Source: Tropicibacter naphthalenivorans
GTDB lineage: Bacteria > Pseudomonadota > Alphaproteobacteria > Rhodobacterales > Rhodobacteraceae
NCBI RefSeq assembly: GCF_900176475.1
Contig: NZ_FWXX01000012.1
Span: 1-64,000 of the forward strand
DNA: 64,000 bases
Reading direction: 5' to 3'
Shown: positions 54,956 through 63,532 of the stretch, piece by piece
Position numbering within the stretch: the stretch's first letter is position 1
How the letters are laid out: each line of letters opens with the position of its first letter
The notes under the pieces: model-generated
Database searches by the model: none
Told to the model about the DNA's origin: nothing
What the model saw: only the letters and a program-made list of their open reading frames with translations
Made by a program: the position numbers and the translations under genes

Positions 54956-55914
54956 AACTGACATCACTGGATGACGGCAGCGCCGACGGGCGGCTGCACC
55001 TCGTCTCGCGCGATCACAGCCGCGCCGCCCCCGCAGAGGCCGTGACCACCCTGCAAGCCCTGCTGGAGGATTGGGACACGCACGCCCCCGCGCTCAAGGC
55101 ACAATACGCCGCCGTGAACGCAGGCGCGGGCGTGCCCTTTGACGCGGCCAAGGCGCTGGCCCCGTTGCCGCGCGCGTGGCAGTGGCTGGACGGGTCCGCC
55201 TATGACAGCCACGGCGCGCTGATGGAAAAGGTGTTCGGGATAGAGCCGCTGCCGACTTGGCCGCCCTTGATGTATCAGGGCATTTCCGACCGCTTTCACG
55301 CAGCCCGCGCCGATGTGCCCCTGCCGTCCGAAGACGACGGCATCGACTTTGAGGGCGAGTTCGGGATCATCACCGACCGCGTGCCCATGGGCACCGATGC
55401 GGCAGCGGCGCGCGGCCATATCCGGCTGCTCGTACAGATCAACGACTGGTCCCTGCGCAAGCTGGCCCCGCGCGAGATGAAGACCGGCTTTGGCTGGCTG
55501 CACTGCAAACCCGCCTGCACCATGGCCCCCGTGGCGGTCACGCCCGATGAGCTGGGCGCGCAGTGGCGCGAGGCGCGCATCGACCTGCCGCTGGTGGTCG
55601 ACTGGAACGGCGCCCGCTTTGGCGCGGCGCAGGGGGTCGAGATGTCCGCGGGCTTTGACCAGCTCATCGCCCATGCCGCCTATTCGCGCGATCTGGTGGC
55701 GGGGACGGTGATCGGCTCGGGGACCGTCTCGAATGAGAGCTACCGAGAGGTCGGCTCGTCCTGTATCGCGGAACGGCGCGGGATTGAAATCCTCGACGAA
55801 GGCGCGCCCACGACAGAGTTCATGCGCTTTGGCGACCGCATCCGCATGGAGGCCCGCCTGCCCGACGACACGCCGCTGTTCGGGGCCATCGACCAGATCG
55901 TCGTCAAGGCTTGA
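54952..55914 (+). CDS. Fumarylacetoacetate hydrolase-family protein
   Basis: 320 residues. FAH-fold features: DFEGEFGIITDRVPMG (metal-binding acidic residues), VQINDWSLRKLAPREMKTGFGWLHCKP and VIGSGTVSNESYREVG. Members hydrolyse beta-diketones or hydrate/decarboxylate 2-oxo dienoates after ring cleavage. Last gene of the hydroxylase-hydrolase-cupin-epimerase operon, followed by a strong terminator; probably acts on the late open-chain product. Confidence 0.88.
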   Translation: MKLTSLDDGSADGRLHLVSRDHSRAAPAEAVTTLQALLEDWDTHAPALKAQYAAVNAGAGVPFDAAKALAPLPRAWQWLDGSAYDSHGALMEKVFGIEPLPTWPPLMYQGISDRFHAARADVPLPSEDDGIDFEGEFGIITDRVPMGTDAAAARGHIRLLVQINDWSLRKLAPREMKTGFGWLHCKPACTMAPVAVTPDELGAQWREARIDLPLVVDWNGARFGAAQGVEMSAGFDQLIAHAAYSRDLVAGTVIGSGTVSNESYREVGSSCIAERRGIEILDEGAPTTEFMRFGDRIRMEARLPDDTPLFGAIDQIVVKA

Positions 55915-55930
55915 CACCGCGACACAGAAA

Positions 55931-55961
55931 AAGCCGCTGGTGAGGGGATCGCCAGCGGCTT
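55931..55961. terminator. Bidirectional terminator between the FAH gene and the convergent porin
   Basis: 10-bp perfect stem AAGCCGCTGG / CCAGCGGCTT with an 11-nt loop. It is flanked by AAAA on the left and TTGAGTTT on the right, placed between convergent genes. Confidence 0.75.
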
Positions 55962-56005
55962 GAGTTTGTGCCTTTTGGGAGTGATGCCGGCCCGGTTGAG
56001 GGTCG

Positions 56006-57094
56006 TCAGAAGTTGACGGTCACAGCCGCCACAAGCGCTTGGTTATGGCGCTTGCCGGTCAACCCGTGGTGACGGGTGTAGGACAGGTCAATCCGGTTGC
56101 CGCGCTGGTCCATCCGCGACAGGCCCAGCCCCACGATCGCGTAGTTCTGCTCTTGGACATAGGCGTCCAGATCGTTGGCATACTCATGTTCCAGACCGAT
56201 CTTGAAGCTCGGCGACCACGCGCCCGGCGGCACCTCTTTTTCAAAGTTGGCGACCGCCCAGATGGTGCCGTAGTCCTCGGTGTCGCCCACCACACCAGAC
56301 GAGACCACGCCAAAGCTGTCCGCCGTCGCCTCGATGAAGTTGCGCTGAAAGTTCATGCCCAGCACCGGGTGAAAGACCCACGCTCCAAGGCCCGGCATCT
56401 GCTCGGCGGTGTAGGTGCCCACCAGCTCTGTCTGGAAATAGAACCGGTCGTCGCCCTGCACGTGGCGCAGCGTGGTGCCCGGCCCGGCGGCGACTTGCAG
56501 ATCGGTTTCCCCCTAGGTGTATTCCGCGCGGGTGGCGATGCCCCAGGTGTTCGACAACTTGTGCAGCAGGTCGCCGCGCACGCCCCAACCGGCGCTCTCG
56601 ACGGTGCCCGCACCCACGATATCAAAGGCGCTTTTGTTGTAGGTGACGCCAAAGCTCAGCATGGTGCCGGGGTTGGTAAAGGTGATGTACTGCGCATCCA
56701 GACGGGCAATCGAGCCGTTCAGCTCGACCTGCTCTTCGGCGCCATTGGCGCGGTTCAGTTGCAGGCCAAAGCGCAGGAACGACTTGCCATCGCCCAGCAT
56801 CTTGAGGCCGTTCAGCGGCGGGATGACATTGCTGGCGTCGTCCTTGTAGCCGGTCTGCGGCGCAAAGGGCGATCCGGCCGCGCCAATGGTCGTGCGGCCC
56901 TGCCCGATGCGGAACTGCGCGGTGCCGAAGGCGTCGTCGCTGTAAAAGCTGGTGAGCAGCCCGGCCTTGCCGACGGTCATCATCCCCAAGATGCCCGGCG
57001 GCGGGCCCATGGTGCCGGGGGGCGGGCCGTCTTGTGCCAGCGCGGGGCTGGCGGCGGTTGCTGCAATTGCAGCCGCCCAAGTCATGCGTTTCAT
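56006..57094 (-). pseudogene. Outer-membrane beta-barrel protein (phenol/aromatic uptake porin-like), nonsense mutation
   Basis: From the ATG at 57094 (AGGAGGACAGTG upstream): signal peptide ending PALAQ, then a beta-barrel pattern of alternating residues to RAEYT, where TAG at 56513-56515 stands for a probable TGG (Trp). Sense continues in frame with GETDLQVAAGPGTTLRH to AAVTVNF, a C-terminus ending in phenylalanine as outer-membrane proteins require. Likely passed the aromatic substrate through the outer membrane. The stop removes nearly half the barrel. Confidence 0.8.
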
Positions 57095-57218
57095 CACTGT
57101 CCTCCTCTTGATCCTTCTCCGGCGCGCCGGGTCTCCTCAGCCCGTTGGTCACGCAGGTGTCGGGCAAACCTACAGGCGCGCCGCCGGTGGACAGAAAGCC
57201 TTTCGCCTCATGCCAAAC

Positions 57219-57233
57219 ATTCATCCGGTGAAT
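57219..57233. promoter_or_regulatory. Second LysR-type palindrome ATTCA-N5-TGAAT
   Basis: Perfect 5-bp arms with a 5-bp centre, the same architecture as the site at 49904-49922, in the divergent region between the porin (minus) and the cyclase (plus). A further GCATTCA half-site lies at 57282-57288. Together they suggest that the cluster LysR protein also controls these transcripts. Confidence 0.65.
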
Positions 57234-57352
57234 ACCTTTGCCCGCAAGAAGCATTGACGCGGTGAAGGCCACCCATTGCTGGCATTCATTAGACCGAAGC
57301 CTGTGGCCCCAGTAGCCTGCCGCCAACGCCTTTGTCTGGGAGGAGATTTCGC

Positions 57353-58126
57353 GTGAGCCGTAAACTGATCGACCTGTCCGTGGTCCTGACCGACCGTATC
57401 GCCAGCGACCCGCCGGGGCTTGGGCCCAAGCTGACCTATGCCGATCACGACGCGGGCGCGCAGGACTTTGAGCGCATTTTCGGGATGCCCGTGGACAAGC
57501 AGCTGGAGCAAAAGGGCGCAGCCATCGAAAAGCTGGACATCACCACCCACAACGGCACGCATATGGATGCGCCGTGGCACTATCACCCGACCATGCAGAA
57601 CGGCAAACCGGCGATGACCATCGACGAGGTGCCCTTGGACTGGTGCATGGGGCCGGGGGTCAAGCTGGATTTCCGGGGCAAGCCCGACGGCCATGTCATC
57701 ACCGCCGCCGAGGTCGAGGCCGAACTTGCCCGCATCGGCCATGATCTACAGCCCGGAGATATTGTCCTCGTGAATACCCGCGCCGGGTCGCGCTATGGCC
57801 ATGACGATTACGTCGCGGCGGGCTGCGGCATGGGGCGCGAGGCGACCTTGTGGCTGACCGAACGCGGGATGCGCATCTGCGGCACCGATGCCTGGAGCTG
57901 GGACGCGCCGCTCGCCAGCCAGATGGCCCGCATCGTTGAGACCGGCGATTACAGCCTGTTCTGGGAAGGCCACAAGGCCGGGGCCGAGACGCTCTATTGC
58001 CACATGGAAAAGCTGGCGAACCTTGATCAACTGCCCGGCACGGGGTTCGAGGTCATAGCCTTTCCGGTCAAGGTCGAAAAGGGCTCTGCCGGCTGGTGCC
58101 GCCCGGTCGCGATCGTGAACGGCTGA
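57353..58126 (+). CDS. Cyclase-family metal hydrolase (kynurenine-formamidase-like)
   Basis: 257 residues from the GTG at 57353 (GGGAGGAGA upstream). The Cyclase (PF04199) metal site THNGTHMDAPWHYH is complete, with GDIVLVNTRAG and GTDAWSWDAP downstream. Family members hydrolyse amides or lactones such as N-formylkynurenine, isatin or ring-opened compounds, with Mn or Zn. Just upstream of the TRAP gene, so it likely works on the imported compound or a lactone intermediate. Confidence 0.88.
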   Translation: MSRKLIDLSVVLTDRIASDPPGLGPKLTYADHDAGAQDFERIFGMPVDKQLEQKGAAIEKLDITTHNGTHMDAPWHYHPTMQNGKPAMTIDEVPLDWCMGPGVKLDFRGKPDGHVITAAEVEAELARIGHDLQPGDIVLVNTRAGSRYGHDDYVAAGCGMGREATLWLTERGMRICGTDAWSWDAPLASQMARIVETGDYSLFWEGHKAGAETLYCHMEKLANLDQLPGTGFEVIAFPVKVEKGSAGWCRPVAIVNG

Positions 58127-58129
58127 GCC

Positions 58130-59974
58130 ATGACACAGGGAGGATCTGAACGGATCAGCGCGGGGCTTTCCGCGCTGGCGGTGCTGGGGATGCTTGGCGG
58201 CGCGCTGGTGATCGTGGCCGATGTGGGGATGCGCTGGCTTGGCGGCAGCGCGGTTGTGGCCTTGAACGAAGTCATGGCGCATGTGTTCGCCATGGCCGTG
58301 GCGCTGACCCTGCCCGCAGGCGCGGTGGGGCGCGTGAACCTCAAGGTCGACCTGCTGGCGCGGCACTTCGGGCCGGGGGTGGCGCGCGGCTTGGCCGTGG
58401 CGGGCTCGGCGCTGCTGGCGGTGAAATACCACGGACAGGGGCGCGAGACGCTGATCCTGCGCTGGCCTTTGGCGCCGTCCTACTATGTCGAGGCTGTGGC
58501 GCATGGCGCGGCGGCGCTGGCGCAGACTCGCAATGCGTGGATCGACCTGCGCCGCACGGCGGACAGCGGCACACGCACCACGCCGCTTGGCTTTGCGGTT
58601 CTGGCGGGTTTTGCCGGGGTGCTGGGGGCCGCGCTGCTCTGGGCGCTGGTCGATCTGCAAGGGCTGTCGGGCCTTGCCCAGTCCAAACCCGGCCTCTTTG
58701 TCCTCATGGCCTTTGGCCTGCTGTGGCTGGCGGTCTTTGCGCAAATCCCGCTGGCTGCCGTGTCAGGCTTGATCGGCCTTGGCGGCACGGCGCTGTTCAT
58801 CGGCTGGAAGTCCGCAGGCAACGTCATGGCCGGCGACGCCGCCGAGTTCCTGACGAATGCGCAGGTTGCGACTCTGCCCCTGTTCCTGATGATGGGTAGC
58901 TTTGCCGTGGCCGCAGGAATTTCGGACGACATCTACCGCCTTGCGCATGCGTTGCTGGGCCGGGTGCGCGGCGGGCTGGCCTATGCCACCGTGGCGGGTT
59001 GCGCGGGCTTTGGCGCGGTCAGCGGATCGTCCATCGCCACCGCCGCCACCTTTGGCCGCATCGCCCTGCCCCAGATGAAGGCGCGCGACTATGACCCCGC
59101 CTTTGCCAGCGGCACCGTCGCGGCGGGGGGCACCCTGGGCGCGCTGGTCCCGCCGTCGGGCGCGATCATCCTGTTTGCCCTGCTGACGGAACAGTCCATC
59201 GCCACGCTGTTTGTCGCCGCCATGGTGCCTGCGGTGCTGGCCTTGCTGTTGTATTTCGCCACCATCTTTGTGGTGGTCCGGCGCAGCGATCTGCGCGACA
59301 CGCAGGCCGAGCCGACGCCTCTTGGCCCTGCCTTGCGCGGCGCGATCCCGGTCACGGCGCTGTTCGGTACGGTGATCGGCGGGCTCTACGGCGGCATCTT
59401 CACCGCCACCGAAAGCGCCGCCGTGGGCGCTGTGGGGGCCTTTGCCTTGGCGGCCTTGCGCGGTCGGCTGAACCGCCACCACTTCCTGTCGGTCATGTCA
59501 GAGACCACCCAGACCACCGCCTTGATCTACGGGCTGATCTTTGGCGCTTTGGTGTTTTCCTTCTTCGTCAACATGGGCCAGGCCCCCGAGATGGTCACCC
59601 GCTGGATCGGCAGCTTTGACGCGCGGCCCATCGTGATCCTGGGCGCGCTGGTGGGGTTCTACCTGCTGCTGGGCGCGGTGATGGACAGCTTTGCGGTGAT
59701 GGTGATCACGGTTCCGGTGGTCACGCCGCTGGTGATGAGCCTTGGCTATGACGTCTATTACTGGGGCGTGCTGATGCTGGTGGTGGTCGAGATCGGCCTG
59801 ATCACCCCGCCCTTTGGCATCAACCTGTTCGTGCTCAAAAGCCTTCAGCCCGAGGTGCCGCTGGGCCAAGTGATGCGCGGCGTTCTGCCCTTTGTGCTGG
59901 CCGATGTGGTCAAGATCGCGCTGCTGCTGGCCTTTCCGGCGCTGGCGCTGTGGCTGCCGGGGACGATGCAATAG
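58130..59974 (+). CDS. Fused TRAP transporter permease DctQM
   Basis: 614 residues. The first ~150 form a DctQ-like small subunit (ALNEVMAHVFAMAVALTLPAGAVGRVNLKVDLL) that looks short around residues 90-110 and may lack part of a membrane helix. From ~160 a DctM domain follows: SGSSIATAATFGRIALPQM, VAAGGTLGALVPPSGAIILFALLTEQS, YGGIFTATESAAVGAVGA and LITPPFGINLFVL. Its binding protein is probably the broken gene at 61270-62279, encoded on the other strand. Confidence 0.9.
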   Translation: MTQGGSERISAGLSALAVLGMLGGALVIVADVGMRWLGGSAVVALNEVMAHVFAMAVALTLPAGAVGRVNLKVDLLARHFGPGVARGLAVAGSALLAVKYHGQGRETLILRWPLAPSYYVEAVAHGAAALAQTRNAWIDLRRTADSGTRTTPLGFAVLAGFAGVLGAALLWALVDLQGLSGLAQSKPGLFVLMAFGLLWLAVFAQIPLAAVSGLIGLGGTALFIGWKSAGNVMAGDAAEFLTNAQVATLPLFLMMGSFAVAAGISDDIYRLAHALLGRVRGGLAYATVAGCAGFGAVSGSSIATAATFGRIALPQMKARDYDPAFASGTVAAGGTLGALVPPSGAIILFALLTEQSIATLFVAAMVPAVLALLLYFATIFVVVRRSDLRDTQAEPTPLGPALRGAIPVTALFGTVIGGLYGGIFTATESAAVGAVGAFALAALRGRLNRHHFLSVMSETTQTTALIYGLIFGALVFSFFVNMGQAPEMVTRWIGSFDARPIVILGALVGFYLLLGAVMDSFAVMVITVPVVTPLVMSLGYDVYYWGVLMLVVVEIGLITPPFGINLFVLKSLQPEVPLGQVMRGVLPFVLADVVKIALLLAFPALALWLPGTMQ

Positions 59975-60000
59975 GCGCATAACGCCATAAGCCAACGAAA

Positions 60001-60030
60001 AAGGGCCGCCCCAGCGACAGGGCGGCCCTT
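60001..60030. terminator. Bidirectional terminator between the TRAP gene and the convergent hydroxylase
   Basis: Perfect 11-bp stem AAGGGCCGCCC / GGGCGGCCCTT with an 8-nt loop; AAAA precedes it on the plus strand, giving a T tract for the minus-strand transcript. Confidence 0.75.
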
Positions 60031-60049
60031 GATGTTCGGAGCAGCAGGC

Positions 60050-61273
60050 TTAGACGTGCAGCTCTTTGAGGTTCAGCGACATCACCTCGGCGTCCTTGAG
60101 GTAGTCCTTGCTCACCAGCTTTTCCAAGGTTTTGGTGTTGTCGAACACCGTGTCGCGTAGCCAAGCAATGGGCTTTGGCGCGTGGTGGAACTGGTTGCCC
60201 AGCTTGCGGGCGAATTCCACGTGATGGGTCAATTAGGCCACGCGCTCCTCTTCGTACTTGGCAAAGCCCTGATCCACCACCGCCTTGTCCGACAGATCCC
60301 GCCCCCCCCAGCGCGCGCGCGAGGAAGTAGCCATCCTCGATCGCCATTCCCATGCCGTAGGCCGCATAGGGCGACACCGGGTGGACCGCATCGCCAAGGC
60401 CCGCCATGCGCCCCTTGGTCCAATGATCCAGCGAGGGGCGATTGTAGATCTCCCAGCGGAAACACTGGGTGTCAAAGTTGGTCCGGTCGGCGAACTGCGG
60501 CAAGGGATCGGCAAAGTGCTTGAGATGGGCGCGCAGATGCGCCTCTGGGTTGGCAGGGGCGGGCACGCCTTCGCCGGATTTCTCGACGATCCACCATTCC
60601 CACCCCGGCTTGCCCTCGTGCAGCATCGGGAAAAAGCTCGCGTGAACGTCGCGGCTGTGGGTGATGGCCCCGACAGAGCGGTCAAGCCCGCCCCAATCCT
60701 CGCACCATGCCAGCCAGACCCGCAGGCCCACGTGGAACAGCTGCGGAACGCCAAACGCTTGCTCGGTCACTTTGGACCGGATGCCATCGGCGGCCACCAG
60801 AATATCCGCCTCGACCGTCTCGCCGCCCTCAAAGGCGACGGTGTCCCATCGGCGGTTTCGGTGTAGCCGGTCACGGCGCGGCCCGGCTCGATGATGCCAT
60901 CGGGCAGCAGGTCCAGCATCTTGCCAAAGGCGGTCGAGCGCAGCACGCCATAGTGCCACCCCTCGATCCCCAGCGCCTTTTTCACCGACGGGTTGAACGG
61001 CAGGCGCGCGCGGGTCTTGCCCTTGTTGGTGCGGAACTCCACCAGCGTTTTGCTGCCAAAGCTGGGGCCGACATCGACCCCATAATGGCGCAAGATCGCC
61101 AGCACCGGAGAAGACAGCAGCACCGCGCCACCCAGCGGCTTTGGCTCTGGCGCGCGTTCGAAAATTCGCACGTCATAGCCCTGCCGCAGCATTTCCAGCG
61201 CCGCGGAAACGCCACCGGGACCGGCCCCGGAAATGGCCACACGCCGACCTTTGCGCCAGTTCATGTCTGTCAT
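60050..61273 (-). pseudogene. FAD-dependent aromatic hydroxylase, two frameshifts and a stop
   Basis: N-terminus AISGAGPGGVSAALEMLRQGYDV is a normal FAD motif. Lesions: one base missing at the C-run near 60845-60847 (ETADG to DTVAFEGGE); one extra base in an eight-C run at 60302-60309 (FLARALGG to DLSDKAVVDQGF); and TAA at 60233-60235 in ERVA-LTHHVEFARKLGN, probably CAA before. After repair it is a ~408-residue monooxygenase with GRMAGLGDAVHPVSPYAAYGMGMAIEDGY. It overlaps the TRAP binding-protein stop (ATGA). Three lesions make function very unlikely. Confidence 0.85.
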
Positions 61274-62279
61274 TGCATGTTGCCTTCCTTTGCCTCGGCC
61301 AGCGCGGCGTCAAACATGTCGATCAGCTCGGCCCCGCCGGGCACCGCATGGCCAAACCCGGCTTTCATGCCGTCCCAATGCTGGGCCCTCAGGGCTTGCA
61401 CCTTATCCTGGGGCATAATCGTTACGGAATGGCCCTCTTGCGCTCAAATCATCGCCATGGCGTCGGCTTCCCAGCCGTCGATGAATTGGCCAAAGGCGCG
61501 GCTACCGTCACAACCGGACTCGGCCATAATCGCCGAACGGGCGTCTTCGGACAGGGCGTTCCAGCGGTCCTTGGACATAAAGACAAGGCCCATGGCGCCG
61601 CCCAAGGGGGCCACCAGATGCGTGTCGGTCACCTCATGCAGGCGAAAACCCGCAACGCCGGTGAAGTTCAGGATCGTGCCATCCGCCGCGCCGCGCTGGA
61701 TCGCCTCGTATTGCTCGGCAATGTTGAACGACAGCGGCGCGCCGCCGTGATCCTCGACCATGGCTGCCGCAGCGGGGCCGGTGGTGATGATCTTGCGGCC
61801 CTTGACGTCATCCATGGCGCTCAGCGCGCCGCCCTTGGTGTGCAGCGAAGACTGCGGGAATTCGACGAACAGCAGCGGCTGGATGTCCGCCAGATCATCG
61901 CCAAAGGCCCCGTCCTGATACATCGCGCACAGCGCGGCAGAGCCCTGTTCGGCGGTTTCGACCATGAACGGCAGGGTCGAAACCAGCGTGCGCGGGAAGC
62001 GCCCCGGATTAAAGATCGTCATCCCCCAGCCGATCTGGATCACGTCATCGCTGACGCGGTCGTAAAAGTTCTGGTGGTTGGCCAGCATCGGCCGTGGCGC
62101 ACGTCGATCTCGACCGCGCCGCTGGCGGTGATGCGCTCGGCCCAGGGCGTCAGGAACCCGGTGTTGATCGGGTGCTGCTGCGCGTTTGTGGTGGAAAAAA
62201 CCAAGGTTTCCGCGCCGGCCACGCCGCCTACACCGGCAAGCGCCGCAGCAAGCGCTACGACGGACGTCAAGTTTTTCAT
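61270..62279 (-). pseudogene. TRAP transporter substrate-binding protein, frameshift and stop
   Basis: From the ATG at 62279 (GGGAGGACATT upstream): signal peptide ending VAGAETLVFS and TNAQQHPINTGFLTPWAERI to VEIDVRHG. There one base is missing (about 62090-62091), and sense shifts to MLANHQNFYDRVSDDVIQIG. TGA at 61444-61446 follows ADAMAMI and probably replaces TGG; the same frame continues with AQEGHSVTIMPQDKVQ to a natural stop overlapping the hydroxylase start at 61273. Partner of the fused DctQM at 58130. Confidence 0.85.
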
Positions 62280-62355
62280 AATGTCCTCCCTTTGGCGGGC
62301 CGTCGTTTGCGGGCCCGACAAAGGCAGAGTAGCAATGCTGCCATGCCTCACAAAA

Positions 62356-62389
62356 TTGAATGACACGAATTCATGTATTCATTTGAATG
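62356..62389. promoter_or_regulatory. Cluster of ATTCA/TGAAT half-sites upstream of the TRAP binding-protein gene
   Basis: Four half-sites (TTGAATG, GAATTCATG, ATTCA-TT-TGAAT at 62377-62388) within 34 bp of AT-rich DNA in the divergent region between the TRAP binding protein and the FBPase-like gene. They match the arm sequence of the LysR boxes at 49904 and 57219 but with other spacings, so binding is only suggested. Confidence 0.4.
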
Positions 62390-62528
62390 ATGCTTTGTGG
62401 CGGTCCGCGCGCGGATCACGTGGCATCCATCCATGCGCAAAATCAGCTCTGGACGCTTGATCTCTGGCGACGGGGCAGGCACTTCTGCGCCCGGCCATGC
62501 GCTGCCCTGCCCTGAACGGAGACCCCGA

Positions 62529-63494
62529 ATGCTGACCTTGCCCAACGACACGCTCTCCAAAGCGCCGATCCTGCCCGCCTGCCTGCCCGAAGACGGCGTG
62601 GGCCGCATCATCAATGCGCTCGCCCACGCGCTGCCCGCGATTGCGGCGCGGCTGGCGGCGGGCAAGCTGCCCGGCGATCCGGCGGCCCTGGTCGGCACCA
62701 ACGACAGCGGCGATGCGCAAAAGGCGCTCGACGTAGGCGCGCATGATCACGTGGTCGCAGAGCTGCGCGGCTGCGGCGTCAAACACCTGCTCTCCGAAGA
62801 GGCCGAAGCGGTCGAGACCCTTGATCCGAACGGCAGCTATGACATTGCCATCGACCCGATCGACGGCTCTGGCTCGATCGGGATCGGCGCGCCGCTGGGG
62901 ATGCTTTTCGTGATCTATCCCACGGGAGACAAAGGATTTTCCCGTCCGGGGGCCGAGGCGGTGGCGGCGGGCTATGCCTCTTTCGGGCATTCACTGGATT
63001 TCGGCTATACGCTGGGCAGCGGCATTCAGGTGTTCACCTTTGACGGGCAGGATTTCCGCGCGGCGGCGCGCGACCTGATGCTCAAAGAGACCGCCTCGAC
63101 CCTGGCCTATAACGCCTCGAACGAACGCCACTGGCCGACAGGGTTGCAGGCGTGGGTGCGCGATGTGCGCCTTGGCAAGGACGGCCCACGCGGGCGCGAT
63201 TTCAACATGCGTTGGCTGGCGGCGGCGGTGGGCGAGCTGCACCGGATCATCCTCAAGGGCGGCGCGTTCCTGTACCCGGCGGACCGCCGCAAAGGCTATG
63301 AAAACGGCCGTTTGCGGCTGGCGTATGAGGCTGTGCCCATTGCCTTTCTCATGGAGGCGGCGGGCGGGGCCGCAACCGATGGCACCCGCCGCATCCTTGA
63401 TCTGATCCCTGCGGACCCGCATGAAAACGTCGCGCTGGTCTTTGGCGCGCGCGACGAGGTCGAGACGATCGCGGATTACCTCGCACAGGGCTGA
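62529..63494 (+). CDS. Class I fructose-1,6-bisphosphatase-like phosphatase
   Basis: 321 residues from the ATG at 62529. Metal-site residues of the FBPase/inositol-phosphatase family: LSEEAEA (~89-95), IDPIDGSGSIG (D109, D112), and the C-terminal GGAFLYPADRRKGYENGRLRLAYEAVPIAFLMEAAGG. Motif is DPIDGSGSI rather than the classic DPLDGSSNI. Divergent from the aromatic cluster genes. It may serve gluconeogenesis during growth on aromatics, or another sugar phosphate. Confidence 0.85.
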   Translation: MLTLPNDTLSKAPILPACLPEDGVGRIINALAHALPAIAARLAAGKLPGDPAALVGTNDSGDAQKALDVGAHDHVVAELRGCGVKHLLSEEAEAVETLDPNGSYDIAIDPIDGSGSIGIGAPLGMLFVIYPTGDKGFSRPGAEAVAAGYASFGHSLDFGYTLGSGIQVFTFDGQDFRAAARDLMLKETASTLAYNASNERHWPTGLQAWVRDVRLGKDGPRGRDFNMRWLAAAVGELHRIILKGGAFLYPADRRKGYENGRLRLAYEAVPIAFLMEAAGGAATDGTRRILDLIPADPHENVALVFGARDEVETIADYLAQG

Positions 63495-63532
63495 CAGGCC
63501 GGTCTCGAAAGGCCGGTCTCAAAACCCCCGGT

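Noticed and set aside
59910-60959. 349-codon minus-strand hydroxylase frame as an intact gene
   Set aside because: It begins and ends out of frame relative to the FAD monooxygenase family and runs into the terminator and TRAP gene; it is one segment of a broken gene.
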